64,000 nt of DNA. It comes from Peptococcaceae bacterium BRH_c8a (GTDB lineage: Bacteria; Bacillota; Desulfotomaculia; Desulfotomaculales; Desulfallaceae). This document shows, piece by piece, positions 18,106 through 26,752 of this stretch. Under the pieces are notes generated by a model that saw nothing but the letters and a program-made list of their open reading frames with translations, had not been told where the DNA came from and did not search any database. The stretch is from assembly GCA_000961575.1 (NCBI GenBank), contig LADP01000005.1, positions 124,001-188,000 of the forward strand, in the 5' to 3' direction. Numbering within the stretch: position 1 is the stretch's first letter; every line of letters begins with the position of its first letter. The position numbers and the translations under genes are program-made.

Positions 18106-18480
18106 TTAATCCCTTTTTCCAAACACAGGCCCCATTGAATCAATGCCCACCAGCCTTTTCAGATAAGGGTGGTAAAAAAGCCCTTCTACAACCACTACCG
18201 CCAGAACGGCCAACAAAATAGTGTTTACACCAAGTGGCAGACCGAACAAGCGCATCAGCCAGAGTAACAGCAGTGCCAGTGCCCCGTCGGCCAGGGTTGC
18301 CATTAGGTTGCCCGTCTGTGGGAGTACCAGCATGTCTCCCGCGAAATAAGCGATGCCGGTAAGGGCAAGAGTGGCAAAGAGCGCCGGAATCCAGCCGATA
18401 TTACCAACCAGAGCAAGAATGAGGAATACCGGCAGACCGTTGGCCAAAGTTTTCATGGACAGGGTTTTTGCGTGTCCCAA
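18106..18480 (-). CDS. DUF2512 family membrane protein
   Basis: 124 residues, almost wholly hydrophobic, with four predicted membrane segments (about 14-30, 35-55, 60-78, 85-105) and a basic C-terminus YHPYLKRLVG. This is the DUF2512 (YndM-like) family of endospore formers, of unknown function. A TTG at 18480 is chosen because AAGGGGTG lies six bases upstream; a GTG at 18489 overlaps that site. It may be co-transcribed with the alcohol dehydrogenase gene that follows. Confidence 0.75.
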   Translation of the reverse strand: MGHAKTLSMKTLANGLPVFLILALVGNIGWIPALFATLALTGIAYFAGDMLVLPQTGNLMATLADGALALLLLWLMRLFGLPLGVNTILLAVLAVVVVEGLFYHPYLKRLVGIDSMGPVFGKRD

Positions 18481-18598
18481 ATAAATCACCCCTTTTAAAG
18501 TTTTAGTCTAACCCGGTAACATTGTTTTTAGGATTAGTCTGGTTTTTTATTGGGCTATGCGGTGGCTCTTAATCTGGATTAAGCGTCATAAAGTGGGA

Positions 18599-18625
18599 GC
18601 GGGTAGAGGTAAACCCTCTACCCGC
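18599..18625. other. Strong unexplained hairpin
   Basis: Perfect 11-base arms GCGGGTAGAGG (18599-18609) and complement (18615-18625) around a 5-base loop. No T run lies on either side, so it is not a classical terminator. It sits in a 263-base gap between leftward genes. Confidence 0.6.
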
Positions 18626-18743
18626 GGCAATATATGTCCAGCAGTTGGGGAGTAATAAATGACGGTCAAGAATCCCGGATCAGGATTAAATTCATCCTCA
18701 AGTGGCCTACCGGGTTAAAAATATGGTTTATCACCCCCAAATC

Positions 18744-19106
18744 TTATTTGCGGGGTGGTTTGTTATAACCCTGATCACCGAAAGGCTGTAGTTTTTCCAG
18801 CCAGCATTCTTCCAGGACTTTTAACTCATCGTTGTAATCGCGATAAATATTGTCGTCCTGCTCCAACACTTCCAAAACTTCATAAGTGAAGTTTTCCTGG
18901 CCGTGTTCTTGCCATTCTTTTTGTAAATCCTTGTTCTTATGCGAACCGAGGTTTAATTGAAACTTATGCTTGTTATAGGCGACGTCAAGGTTAAAAGTGC
19001 CGCCGATAAATAGTTTGCCGTTAACCAGGTTTCTTATTTTAAAAATTCCCATTGGTTTGATCGATTGCTTATAATCAAGTTTTATTTGCTTTTTATCCGT
19101 AACCAT
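18744..19106 (-). CDS. GIY-YIG nuclease family protein
   Basis: 120 residues. The core GIFKIRNLVNGKLFIGGT stands for the GIY...YIG motif, and HKNKDLQKEWQEHGQENF with a later Glu (ECWLEKLQPFGDQGYN) matches small GIY-YIG proteins. The motif is relaxed (GIF and FIG), so catalytic activity is uncertain. It follows the DUF2087 regulator gene by 26 bases and is probably co-transcribed. Its role is unknown; stand-alone members are found in many Clostridia. Confidence 0.72.
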   Translation of the reverse strand: MVTDKKQIKLDYKQSIKPMGIFKIRNLVNGKLFIGGTFNLDVAYNKHKFQLNLGSHKNKDLQKEWQEHGQENFTYEVLEVLEQDDNIYRDYNDELKVLEECWLEKLQPFGDQGYNKPPRK

Positions 19107-19132
19107 TACCCGTTTCCTCCTTTAGTGCACAA

Positions 19133-19894
19133 TTAAGTTGTAACCCAGTATTCGCTCCCGTCACGAGCGCGATCCATGAAACCGTAAGCAATCAGGTACC
19201 TGCGCAGGGTGACGTAATCGTGGTAAACGTTTTTTAGAATGGCATTTACTTCTTGTTCGGTGTACTTCCTGCTGGTGGCAAATTTTTTAATTAAATGCCT
19301 TAACACAGCAATTTTTCTTTTTTCTTTACCGGGAAAAGTACTTAACGGCCCGTCGGGACCATCTTTAAAATACATTTTTATAATATTTTCATATTCTTCC
19401 CCGGTAATGGCGTAACGGTCATCAACCATGGTAACCGTGGGTTGAAAATCAATAAACCGCGCTTCTTTTTGGGAACATTTCTCCAGCAGGTGCATAATGG
19501 CCAGGAAAACCTTGGCCTGTTTTTCTTTTTCCCTGAAACTAAACCGGTAATTGCGGATCGTGGACGCACTGCCACCCAGCAGGGCAGTGATTTCCTTGTC
19601 GCTGTAACCGCTGTAAAAATAAGTCATCAGGTTTTTCTGGTGTTCGGTAAGCCCGGTATACCTCTTGTCCATGTTGGTAAGGTAATCAAACATGGATGAG
19701 TGGGCTGTTTCCATATGCTTCTCTGCGGTCTTTTGCGCGTCATAATATAAATTGTCAACGCTGTAGATGCGCCCTTTTTCGAATGTTTCGCCGCAGATCA
19801 GGCAAGTATAGATGCCGCCTTCCGATTCATATACATACCCTTTGCACAGTTCGTCCAACGAGGCGTTCCAAAATAAATTAGACAGGTCATGCAT
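19133..19894 (-). CDS. DUF2087 domain transcriptional regulator with zinc-finger-like N-terminus
   Basis: 253 residues. Residues about 30-65 hold CLICGETF followed by HMETAH, a possible C2H2-like zinc site. A LuxR-type helix-turn-helix is visible at LTEHQKNLMTYFYSGYSDKEITALLG (about 82-107). The C-terminal 70 residues (FPGKEKRKIAVLRHLIKKF to EYWV) match DUF2087. The gene leads a two-gene unit with the GIY-YIG gene. Its targets are unknown. Confidence 0.78.
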   Translation of the reverse strand: MHDLSNLFWNASLDELCKGYVYESEGGIYTCLICGETFEKGRIYSVDNLYYDAQKTAEKHMETAHSSMFDYLTNMDKRYTGLTEHQKNLMTYFYSGYSDKEITALLGGSASTIRNYRFSFREKEKQAKVFLAIMHLLEKCSQKEARFIDFQPTVTMVDDRYAITGEEYENIIKMYFKDGPDGPLSTFPGKEKRKIAVLRHLIKKFATSRKYTEQEVNAILKNVYHDYVTLRRYLIAYGFMDRARDGSEYWVTT

Positions 19895-20154
19895 TTGTTT
19901 ACATCTCCTTCAATAAAACAACGATAAGACAACATTAATGCAACATAAATGATTAACGTTTGATTATTACATAGACATTATAGTGTTTTGTCTATAAAAT
20001 TGTCAATTATATTCTTGCATGGTTTTACCCCTGATTCGAAGAATTCTCCCTAGGGGTGATGTAAATGGTTTCCTGGCTTTGGTTTTTGATGATAATTCTG
20101 AGTAATGGCCTGACCCATTATTTTTGAATAATTTTAGATATTGTATACAGTTAC

Positions 20155-20182
20155 TTGACATGTCATATATAACATGTATAAT
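20155..20182 (+). promoter_or_regulatory. Consensus sigma-A promoter with embedded PadR-type operator
   Basis: TTGACA (20155-20160) and TATAAT (20177-20182) are both perfect, with a 16-base spacer. ATGT-N8-ACAT (20160-20175), the dyad described for PadR operators, lies in the spacer, so the PadR protein encoded just downstream should block its own promoter. Confidence 0.85.
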
Positions 20183-20229
20183 AACTAATTGGTTGAATTC
20201 TTAAAGTTTACCTTAACAGGAGGTATGCC

Positions 20230-20781
20230 ATGTCGCTGCCAAATGCCATACTTGGTCTTCTTACTTACCAACCCATGAGCGGTTACGACTTAAAACAGGT
20301 TTTTGATACGTCTATTAATTTTTTCTGGACGGCCCAGTTAAGCCAAATTTACCGCGAGTTATCCATGCTGGAGAAAAAAGGTTATGTAACTTCAAGGATA
20401 GAGCCGCAGGAGGGGCGCCCTGACAGAAAGGTATACAGCCTAACACAGGAAGGAAACAAATCTTTTTTAGAGTGGCTGAATAGGTTTTCGGAATCACTGC
20501 TGCTCCCGGTGCGGGATGAGTTTAATATCCGCATTTTTTTTGGTTCCCGACTGCCGAAGGAAGAGTTGGTATTCCAGCTTAATAAATACATCAGGGAACT
20601 ACGTCTGGGACTAGAACTATATAACACTCTGGATAATTCGCTGCGTCAGTATGCCGAGGCCCTATTGCGCCCGGAAGAGGAGTTTTACTGGCGTTTAACC
20701 GTAAAAAAAGGCATCATCATGGCCGAGGCGGCAATCCGGTGGGCTGAGGAGTGTCTCCAAGAATTAGCCAACAGTAGATAA
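20230..20781 (+). CDS. PadR family transcriptional regulator
   Basis: 183 residues. The N-terminal winged helix (about 1-80) has AILGLLTYQPMSGYDLKQVF, IYRELSMLEKKGYVTSR and GRPDRKVYSLTQEG, all PadR signatures; the C-terminal half is a helical dimerisation region of the Vir/PadR_C type. AGGAGGT lies five bases before the ATG. It sits upstream of and on the same strand as the membrane-fusion and RND pump genes, so it most likely represses both itself and the pump in the absence of a toxic ligand. The perfect promoter with a dyad at 20155-20182 supports autoregulation. Confidence 0.9.
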   Translation: MSLPNAILGLLTYQPMSGYDLKQVFDTSINFFWTAQLSQIYRELSMLEKKGYVTSRIEPQEGRPDRKVYSLTQEGNKSFLEWLNRFSESLLLPVRDEFNIRIFFGSRLPKEELVFQLNKYIRELRLGLELYNTLDNSLRQYAEALLRPEEEFYWRLTVKKGIIMAEAAIRWAEECLQELANSR

Positions 20782-20855
20782 AAAAATGACCCAAAAAAAA
20801 GCTTATTAATAAAGGGGGGAAAACTGCCTTTTTCGTATCCCGGCGGAGCGGGCGG

Positions 20856-21968
20856 GTGGCGGAAAAAACACCGGCAGTGGCGATGAACAAGAAAACTGTA
20901 ATTGGCGTTACCATGGCAATCGTAATTGCTATTGTTGTTTTTATTTTATTTGCAAGGGAAAAGCCTGCTGAGGTTGCAGGATCTGATGAACATCAGGCCA
21001 AGCTTGTGGAGATAACGGCGGTGGAACCGGGGAAGGTGGAACGGGTATCCGAGCTTTCCGGTGCTCTTGAAGCAGGGGAAGAAACTGCGGTTGCTTTTGA
21101 AGTTTCCGGGCGCATTCTAGAAATGCGCTATAAAGAAGGCGATAGGGTTAATGCCGGCACTATACTGGCCAGGGTGGATGCCACAGAGTACAGCCTTCAG
21201 CTAACCAGAGCCAGGACCGGGGTGGAGAAGGCGCAGGTAGGGTATCAGCAGGCCCTCGATCACTTTGACCGGATGAAACAGCTTAACGAGGCCGGCGCTA
21301 TTTCCCAACTTGACTTTGAAAATGCCCAAAACAGGCTGAAAGTGGCCGAAGAGGATTTGGCTGAGGCCAGTCAGGCGCTGGGCCTGCTGGAACAGGACAA
21401 AGCAGTGCTAACTGCACCCATCAGCGGCACGGTGCTGGCCAAAATGGCCGACCAGGGGCAGGTGACGGGCGCCGGCACTCCGGTCTATAAAATTGGTCAA
21501 ATTAGTACCCTGAAAACAATTCTGCCGGTGCCGGATCACGAAATCACCGCTTGGAAACCAGGCCAGACAGTGGTTTTGGAGTTATACAACCAGGAGCGGC
21601 AGGCCCAAGTGACGCGGGTTTTCCCCGCCACCAACCGAGGCACCGGCACTATCGGTGTGGAAGTAAGTGTACCCAATCCTGACCATGACTGGTTCCCGGG
21701 GCAGATTGTTCTGGCGGGCCGCGCAGAAATAAAGGACGGCATTTACGTGCCGGCGGGCGCGGTAATCAACCGGGGCGAAGAAAAGCCCTATGTATTCCTG
21801 GTATTTGAGGGTAAAGCATCCAAAAGGGCCGTGACCATCGGTGAACTATTCGGGGACAAGTTGGAAGTGACCTCCGGCCTTAACCCCGATGAAATGTTGG
21901 TGGTTAAGGGGGCCGAAAAGCTTTTTGAAGGCGATGATGTAGAAGTGCCGGGAGGTAACGGCCGGTGA
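20856..21968 (+). CDS. RND efflux periplasmic-adaptor (membrane fusion) protein
   Basis: 370 residues. An N-terminal membrane anchor (about 14-32) is followed by a lipoyl half-domain (ETAVAFEVSGRILEMRYKEGDRV), a helical hairpin (about 110-175) and the matching half-motif TAPISGTVLAKMADQGQV, then beta-barrel and membrane-proximal domains. It bridges the inner-membrane pump to the envelope. The GTG at 20856 is used, but an ATG at 20883 is equally possible. Its stop overlaps the start of the pump gene by four bases, showing translational coupling. Confidence 0.88.
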   Translation: MAEKTPAVAMNKKTVIGVTMAIVIAIVVFILFAREKPAEVAGSDEHQAKLVEITAVEPGKVERVSELSGALEAGEETAVAFEVSGRILEMRYKEGDRVNAGTILARVDATEYSLQLTRARTGVEKAQVGYQQALDHFDRMKQLNEAGAISQLDFENAQNRLKVAEEDLAEASQALGLLEQDKAVLTAPISGTVLAKMADQGQVTGAGTPVYKIGQISTLKTILPVPDHEITAWKPGQTVVLELYNQERQAQVTRVFPATNRGTGTIGVEVSVPNPDHDWFPGQIVLAGRAEIKDGIYVPAGAVINRGEEKPYVFLVFEGKASKRAVTIGELFGDKLEVTSGLNPDEMLVVKGAEKLFEGDDVEVPGGNGR

Positions 21969-24900
21969 TTGAGTACTTACTGCGCAGACGAAAAGTTACG
22001 CTGCTTTTCTTTATCATGATTACCATCCTTGGTTTAATTACTGCGCTACAACTGCCGCGACAGGAACAACCCGACGTGGTAATCAGCATAGCAACTGTAA
22101 CTACGGTCTTTCCCGGTGCAGCGCCGGAAAAAGTGGAACAGACCGTAACCAGGGAAATTGAGCAGCACATTAAAGAAATCCAGGGTATTAAAACCATTAG
22201 CTCCAATTCCGGCTATGGTTATTCATCCATCATCATATACCTTACAGACGACGTGGAACCCAAAGAAAAATGGGATGAACTGCGTAAAAAGGTGACCGAC
22301 GCCGAAGCCAAAATGCCCGAGGGGGTTAACAAACCGGTAGTAAATGATAACCTGGCTGCAGTGGCATTCTTCTCCTTTAATATAACAGCTGAAAATAAGG
22401 AACAGCTTCTAAGCTTGCGAGAAACCCTGGACAGCTGGAAAGACCAGCTTAGAACGATTCCCGGCATAGCCAACACCGATTACTGGGGCCTGCCGGGCCG
22501 GGAAGTTCGGGTGGAACTTGACAGCTGGAAAATGCTTCATTATGGTGTTACCTGGCCTCAGGTAATGGGAGCGGTAAGAGGGGAAAACGAAAAAATACCC
22601 ATCGGCAACCTGGATGTCCAGGGCCGGACATTCCAGTTAATCCTGCCAGAGAATTATCACTGGGAAAACCTGAATAACGTCATTGTGTCTATGACCCCGG
22701 ACGGATTCCCAATTTATTTGAAGGAAGTTGGCAGGGTCACCCTAACCACATTAAAGACTGATGTATACCTCTACCAGGACGGGAAACCATGCGTGGTGAT
22801 GGGCCTAAGCGTGGAGGAAGGTACCGACGTTCCTTCGCTGCATAAAAAAGTAGAGGAAAAACTGGGAGTTTTTGAGCAGTCCCTGCCTGGTGGTTCAGAA
22901 ATAATACCGGTATTCTCGCAAAAAGACAATGTTGCCGATATGGCCCATGAACTTTACCGGGAAATGATTATTGCCATCCTGGCTGTTCTTGTGGTGTGTA
23001 CCCTGGGCCTGAACTTGGCTACAGCAGTACTTGTGGCCATAGCCATCCCCGTTTCCATGGCGGTGGGGCTGATTTTCCTACCGTTTCTGGATATAACCCT
23101 CAACATGATGTCCTTTTATGCTTTAATTGTGGTGCTGGGAGTATTGGTTGACGACGCGGTGGTGGTTAACGACAACATCGAGCGCCGCCTGGAGGTATTA
23201 AAGGAGTCGCCTTTTGAGGCATCCGTCAGAGGTGCCAGGGAAGTTTCGACCTCCATTTTAACAGCCACCCTGGCCACTATATTTTCTTTTGGTCCGCTAA
23301 TGTTTCTAGGTGGTATAAGCGGTGACTTTATCAAGCCTATCCCGGTGGTCGTTAGTCTGACCATGCTGGCTTCCATGGCGATGGCTCTGACCATTATCCC
23401 CATATTTCGCCAGTGGTACGAAATTAAGTACGGCGGAGGCGACCACAGATCGGCAGGCCTTCTGGGTAAACAGTTTAAGCGCCTTACCCGGTGGTACGCC
23501 GGCTGGTTGATGCCGCGGATATTAAAACGGCCGCTGCGTACGGGCATCATCGGAGTTATTATAGGTACACTGGCTTACGGGCTGATTCCCTTTATCCCGG
23601 TGGAACTATTCCCCGCCGCCAACCGTGAAGAACTGCCGATAGAAATACGCCTGCCCAAGGGCAGTGATGTTGAGGAAACCCGGGTCGTTGTGGAGGAGAT
23701 TCAGGCCTGGTTGATGCAGCAGCCCGGTGTAAAAGAGGTATCGGCCTGTGCCGGGGCTAAGGCTAATTTGTGGTTTGGCGGCGGCACCGGCCTGGACGGT
23801 GTAGCGAATGAAAACGGGCAACTAGTGGCCATGATGGATTTGGATCAGGTTAATACTACTGAATTGGTTGATCAGTGGAAAGACGAACTTAGTAGTAAAT
23901 ATCCGGGGGTGGATATTTACCCCTGGGAACTAAAATCCGGACCTCCGGTGGGCTCACCTATTGAAGTACACCTATATGGTGAAGATATAACCCAACTGAG
24001 GGCGCTGACGCAGCAGCTTAAAGAGAAGATCTCGAAAGTGCCCGGTGCCCGCGATGTGCAGGATAACTTTGGCCTGGACAACAACACCCTGGAGTTCCAG
24101 GTTAATAAGGCCATGATGGAACAGAAAATGGTTAATTATACTGACCTGTCCCGCACCCTGAGGCTGGCCGGGGAGGGTATAACCATCGGCCAGTTTGACA
24201 ACGGAAAAGATTTAATGGATATTAATTTGTACGCGGAAAAGCCGGGTAACGACCCGCTGACAGTGTTCCAGCACCTTACTGTGCCTAATGCCTTGGGGAG
24301 CCAGGTGCCCTTGTCCGAAATAGTCAGCATTAAACCATCCTTTGGGATTCAGAGCATCCCGCACCGCAACCTTAGCCGGTCGGTTACTATTACCGGCGAC
24401 GTGCGCGGGCGGACGGCAACAGAGGTTATGACGGATGTAACGGCAATTCTAAATGAAGTTAAACTGCCGCAAGGTTACCGCTGGGAATCTGGTGGCGAAA
24501 TGACCGAACAGACCGACATATTTAAGAGCATGGGCAAGCTTTCGATCATAGTAGTATTTCTAATCTTTATCCAAATTGTAATTCAGTTCTATTCTTTGAG
24601 CTTGCCACTTTTAATTATGAGCACAGTTTACCTAGCTGCTGCGGGTAGTTTGATTGGCCTTTTTATCACCAGTACGCCCTTGGGCTTCATGTCCATGATG
24701 GGCGTAATATCCCTGTCGGGTATCGTGGTGCGCAACGGTATTGTGTTAATAGATTTCATTGAAAAGGCGAGGGCTGAGGGCGTTGAGTTGAAGGAAGCGG
24801 TACTGCGCGGTGGTGAAGCGCGGCTGCGGCCAATTTTACTGACATCCATGACGGCGGTGGCCGGCCTGTCGCCGCTAGCTCTTTCCGGCAACCCGCTTTT

Positions 24901-25033
24901 CGCGCCGCTGGGGATTACCATTATTTCGGGATTGATTTTTTCCACTTTGCTGACACTGATTATCGTACCATCCCTTTATACGGCACTTAGCGAATACAAA
25001 GATAAACGCAAGAAAGCGGGGTCAGGAGCCTGA
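21965..25033 (+). CDS. RND family efflux transporter permease (AcrB/HAE-like)
   Basis: 1022 residues starting at GTG. The layout is the usual RND one: an N-terminal membrane helix, a large extracytoplasmic loop, six helices, a second loop and six more helices. The segment VLGVLVDDAVVVNDNIERR (near residue 396) holds the paired Asp of the proton relay, which favours drug-type (HAE) pumps, and GVISLSGIVVRNGIVLIDFIE is the matching motif in the second half. It expels hydrophobic compounds with the adaptor encoded just upstream. The last codons and the stop lie in the palindrome at 25016-25039, which also supplies the stop of the convergent gene. No outer-membrane channel gene is present. Confidence 0.93.
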   Translation: MIEYLLRRRKVTLLFFIMITILGLITALQLPRQEQPDVVISIATVTTVFPGAAPEKVEQTVTREIEQHIKEIQGIKTISSNSGYGYSSIIIYLTDDVEPKEKWDELRKKVTDAEAKMPEGVNKPVVNDNLAAVAFFSFNITAENKEQLLSLRETLDSWKDQLRTIPGIANTDYWGLPGREVRVELDSWKMLHYGVTWPQVMGAVRGENEKIPIGNLDVQGRTFQLILPENYHWENLNNVIVSMTPDGFPIYLKEVGRVTLTTLKTDVYLYQDGKPCVVMGLSVEEGTDVPSLHKKVEEKLGVFEQSLPGGSEIIPVFSQKDNVADMAHELYREMIIAILAVLVVCTLGLNLATAVLVAIAIPVSMAVGLIFLPFLDITLNMMSFYALIVVLGVLVDDAVVVNDNIERRLEVLKESPFEASVRGAREVSTSILTATLATIFSFGPLMFLGGISGDFIKPIPVVVSLTMLASMAMALTIIPIFRQWYEIKYGGGDHRSAGLLGKQFKRLTRWYAGWLMPRILKRPLRTGIIGVIIGTLAYGLIPFIPVELFPAANREELPIEIRLPKGSDVEETRVVVEEIQAWLMQQPGVKEVSACAGAKANLWFGGGTGLDGVANENGQLVAMMDLDQVNTTELVDQWKDELSSKYPGVDIYPWELKSGPPVGSPIEVHLYGEDITQLRALTQQLKEKISKVPGARDVQDNFGLDNNTLEFQVNKAMMEQKMVNYTDLSRTLRLAGEGITIGQFDNGKDLMDINLYAEKPGNDPLTVFQHLTVPNALGSQVPLSEIVSIKPSFGIQSIPHRNLSRSVTITGDVRGRTATEVMTDVTAILNEVKLPQGYRWESGGEMTEQTDIFKSMGKLSIIVVFLIFIQIVIQFYSLSLPLLIMSTVYLAAAGSLIGLFITSTPLGFMSMMGVISLSGIVVRNGIVLIDFIEKARAEGVELKEAVLRGGEARLRPILLTSMTAVAGLSPLALSGNPLFAPLGITIISGLIFSTLLTLIIVPSLYTALSEYKDKRKKAGSGA

Positions 25034-25039
25034 CCCCGC
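25016..25039. repeat. Short GGGGTCAG palindrome carrying the stop codons of two convergent genes
   Basis: Arms GCGGGGTCAGG (25016-25026) and complement (25029-25039). TGA at 25031-25033 ends the RND gene on the plus strand; TCA at 25022-25024 gives the TGA of the GGDEF/HD-GYP gene on the minus strand. Both proteins therefore end in a near-identical AGSG tail. Confidence 0.9.
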
Positions 25040-26707
25040 GTATTGGGCAGTGCGTGGCATGATGTTAAGAAAATGCGGCACCAGTTTGGGGTCAAACATG
25101 GTGCCGGAGCACCTTTTAATCTCCTCTAGGGCCTCATCATTGGACATGGCCTTGCGGTAGGGGCGGTTGGAGGTCATGGCGTCATAGCTGTCTGCTACCC
25201 TAATAATCCTGGCCAGCAGCGGAATGTTCTCTCCGCTCAGTCCATGCGGATATCCGGAGCCGTTATAGTTCTCGTGGTGGTGCAGTATGATGCTGGTTGT
25301 TTTATCCAACAGGGGCACGGCTTTAACAATTTCACTGCCCCAGCGGCAGTGCTGCTGAATAGTGTTAAACTCCCGATCGTTTAATATATCTGCTTTATTA
25401 AGCAAGTTCCGGTCTATTTCTATTTTACCGATATCGTGCAGGAAAGCGGCGTAACGTAGGAGCGTGATATCGCTATCGGGCAAGTTTATTTCACCGGCCA
25501 GCTTGACACTGTATTCCATAACCCTTTCGGAATGACCGTAGGTGTAACGGTCTTTGGCGTTAATAACCTGCAGCAGGGTTTGAAAGGAATTAATCAGATT
25601 TTTTTCTTCGCCCCGGGCGGTTTTGAGTAGTTCCTCAAAAACCGATGAATAAAGCTCGACCCTATTTTTACTCAGTGATTTAGCTCTGTAAAGGGCCTGG
25701 TCGGCGCGCTGGATCAGTTCCTCCGGGGTTTTTGCGTATTCAGGGGCAGTGGCCACTCCGCAGGATACAGTAAGTTTGCCGGCCGGTTGATGTTCCTCAC
25801 CGTAAAAAATATTGGTGTCAATTTTGTGACGTATATTCTCAGCCAAGTTAACAGTTTTTGTTGAATTCAACCCAGGAAGAACCACAACAAATTCCTCTCC
25901 GCCATACCGGGCTGCAAAACCGGACTGGGGCGCGGAATTAGTTATTATCTGGCCTATTTGAACGAGTAAATCATCACCCTTTTGATGCCCGTGGGTATCG
26001 TTAAAGAGTTTGAAATCATCGATATCAATCATGATTAAGGACAGCGGGTTTTCATCGTCAGCGCCTTTAAAAAGGACGCGCAGTCGTTCCTGCAAATAAC
26101 GGTGGTTGAAAAGCTGAGTTAAGTTGTCGGTATTGGCAAGGTTGGTCAATTCTTCCCGACTTTCCTTCTCCAGCTCGGATATGGCGCCGCTGAACCAGCC
26201 TATTAAAAACATTAAACTAATGATAATGAGATTAGATTCAATTATTTGCACAATATCAAAAGAACCGATACGGTAAGAATCATAAAATATAATTAGGCCT
26301 GTGTTAATTAAAGATAAAAAATAGGATACTTTTTTACCCATGATTGAGCCGGCAATAAGAACTGGGATTAATAAAACAACTTTTACATCATATGCGTTTT
26401 CCTTGTTTACAAACAGGACGATTATTGAAGCTGCCAAAGGAAAAGATATAAAAACTATATTCAAAAAAGTTAAATAATGTTTATTGAATTGTAATTCATC
26501 TTTTTTTAAAAAATAAACTAGGGCAGATTCAATTAAAAAAAATAATGCAAAAAACAATATGTATTTGACAAAGATATGTGCATCAACTGCGGTTAAATTA
26601 AAAGTTTTAAATATTGAAGCAAGCAAAATAAACATGCAGGCCAAGTGGGTAATAAAAATATTAGAATAAATATTATCATGTCTATTTCTTTGAAAAAGAC
26701 TCAACAC
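25022..26707 (-). CDS. Membrane GGDEF plus HD-GYP protein (c-di-GMP turnover), agr-operon linked
   Basis: 561 residues. Five or six N-terminal membrane helices (about 15-170) are followed by a short coiled coil, a GGDEF domain with ARYGGEEFVVVLPG (active-site form GGEEF) and an HD-GYP domain with HDIGKIE, HHHENYNGSGYPHGLSG and DSYDAMTSNRPYR. Both catalytic motifs look intact, so synthesis and breakdown of c-di-GMP are both possible. The GTG at 26707 with AGGAG five bases upstream is chosen; an earlier in-frame GTG at 26743 lies inside a terminator hairpin. It is the last gene after agrD, in the same direction. The membrane part is a candidate receptor for the agr peptide, which is inference from position only. 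Confidence 0.85.
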   Translation of the reverse strand: MLSLFQRNRHDNIYSNIFITHLACMFILLASIFKTFNLTAVDAHIFVKYILFFALFFLIESALVYFLKKDELQFNKHYLTFLNIVFISFPLAASIIVLFVNKENAYDVKVVLLIPVLIAGSIMGKKVSYFLSLINTGLIIFYDSYRIGSFDIVQIIESNLIIISLMFLIGWFSGAISELEKESREELTNLANTDNLTQLFNHRYLQERLRVLFKGADDENPLSLIMIDIDDFKLFNDTHGHQKGDDLLVQIGQIITNSAPQSGFAARYGGEEFVVVLPGLNSTKTVNLAENIRHKIDTNIFYGEEHQPAGKLTVSCGVATAPEYAKTPEELIQRADQALYRAKSLSKNRVELYSSVFEELLKTARGEEKNLINSFQTLLQVINAKDRYTYGHSERVMEYSVKLAGEINLPDSDITLLRYAAFLHDIGKIEIDRNLLNKADILNDREFNTIQQHCRWGSEIVKAVPLLDKTTSIILHHHENYNGSGYPHGLSGENIPLLARIIRVADSYDAMTSNRPYRKAMSNDEALEEIKRCSGTMFDPKLVPHFLNIMPRTAQYAGSGS

Positions 26708-26716
26708 TTTCACTCC

Positions 26717-26750
26717 TGTAAAGAAAAAGAGGTGATAAATCACCTCTTTT
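26717..26750 (-). terminator. Hairpin terminator/attenuator between agrD and the GGDEF/HD-GYP gene
   Basis: Perfect 12-base arms (26725-26736 and 26739-26750), followed on the minus strand by TTTTTCTTT. It begins two bases after the agrD stop codon and should reduce transcription into the downstream gene. Confidence 0.85.
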
Positions 26751-26752
26751 CT

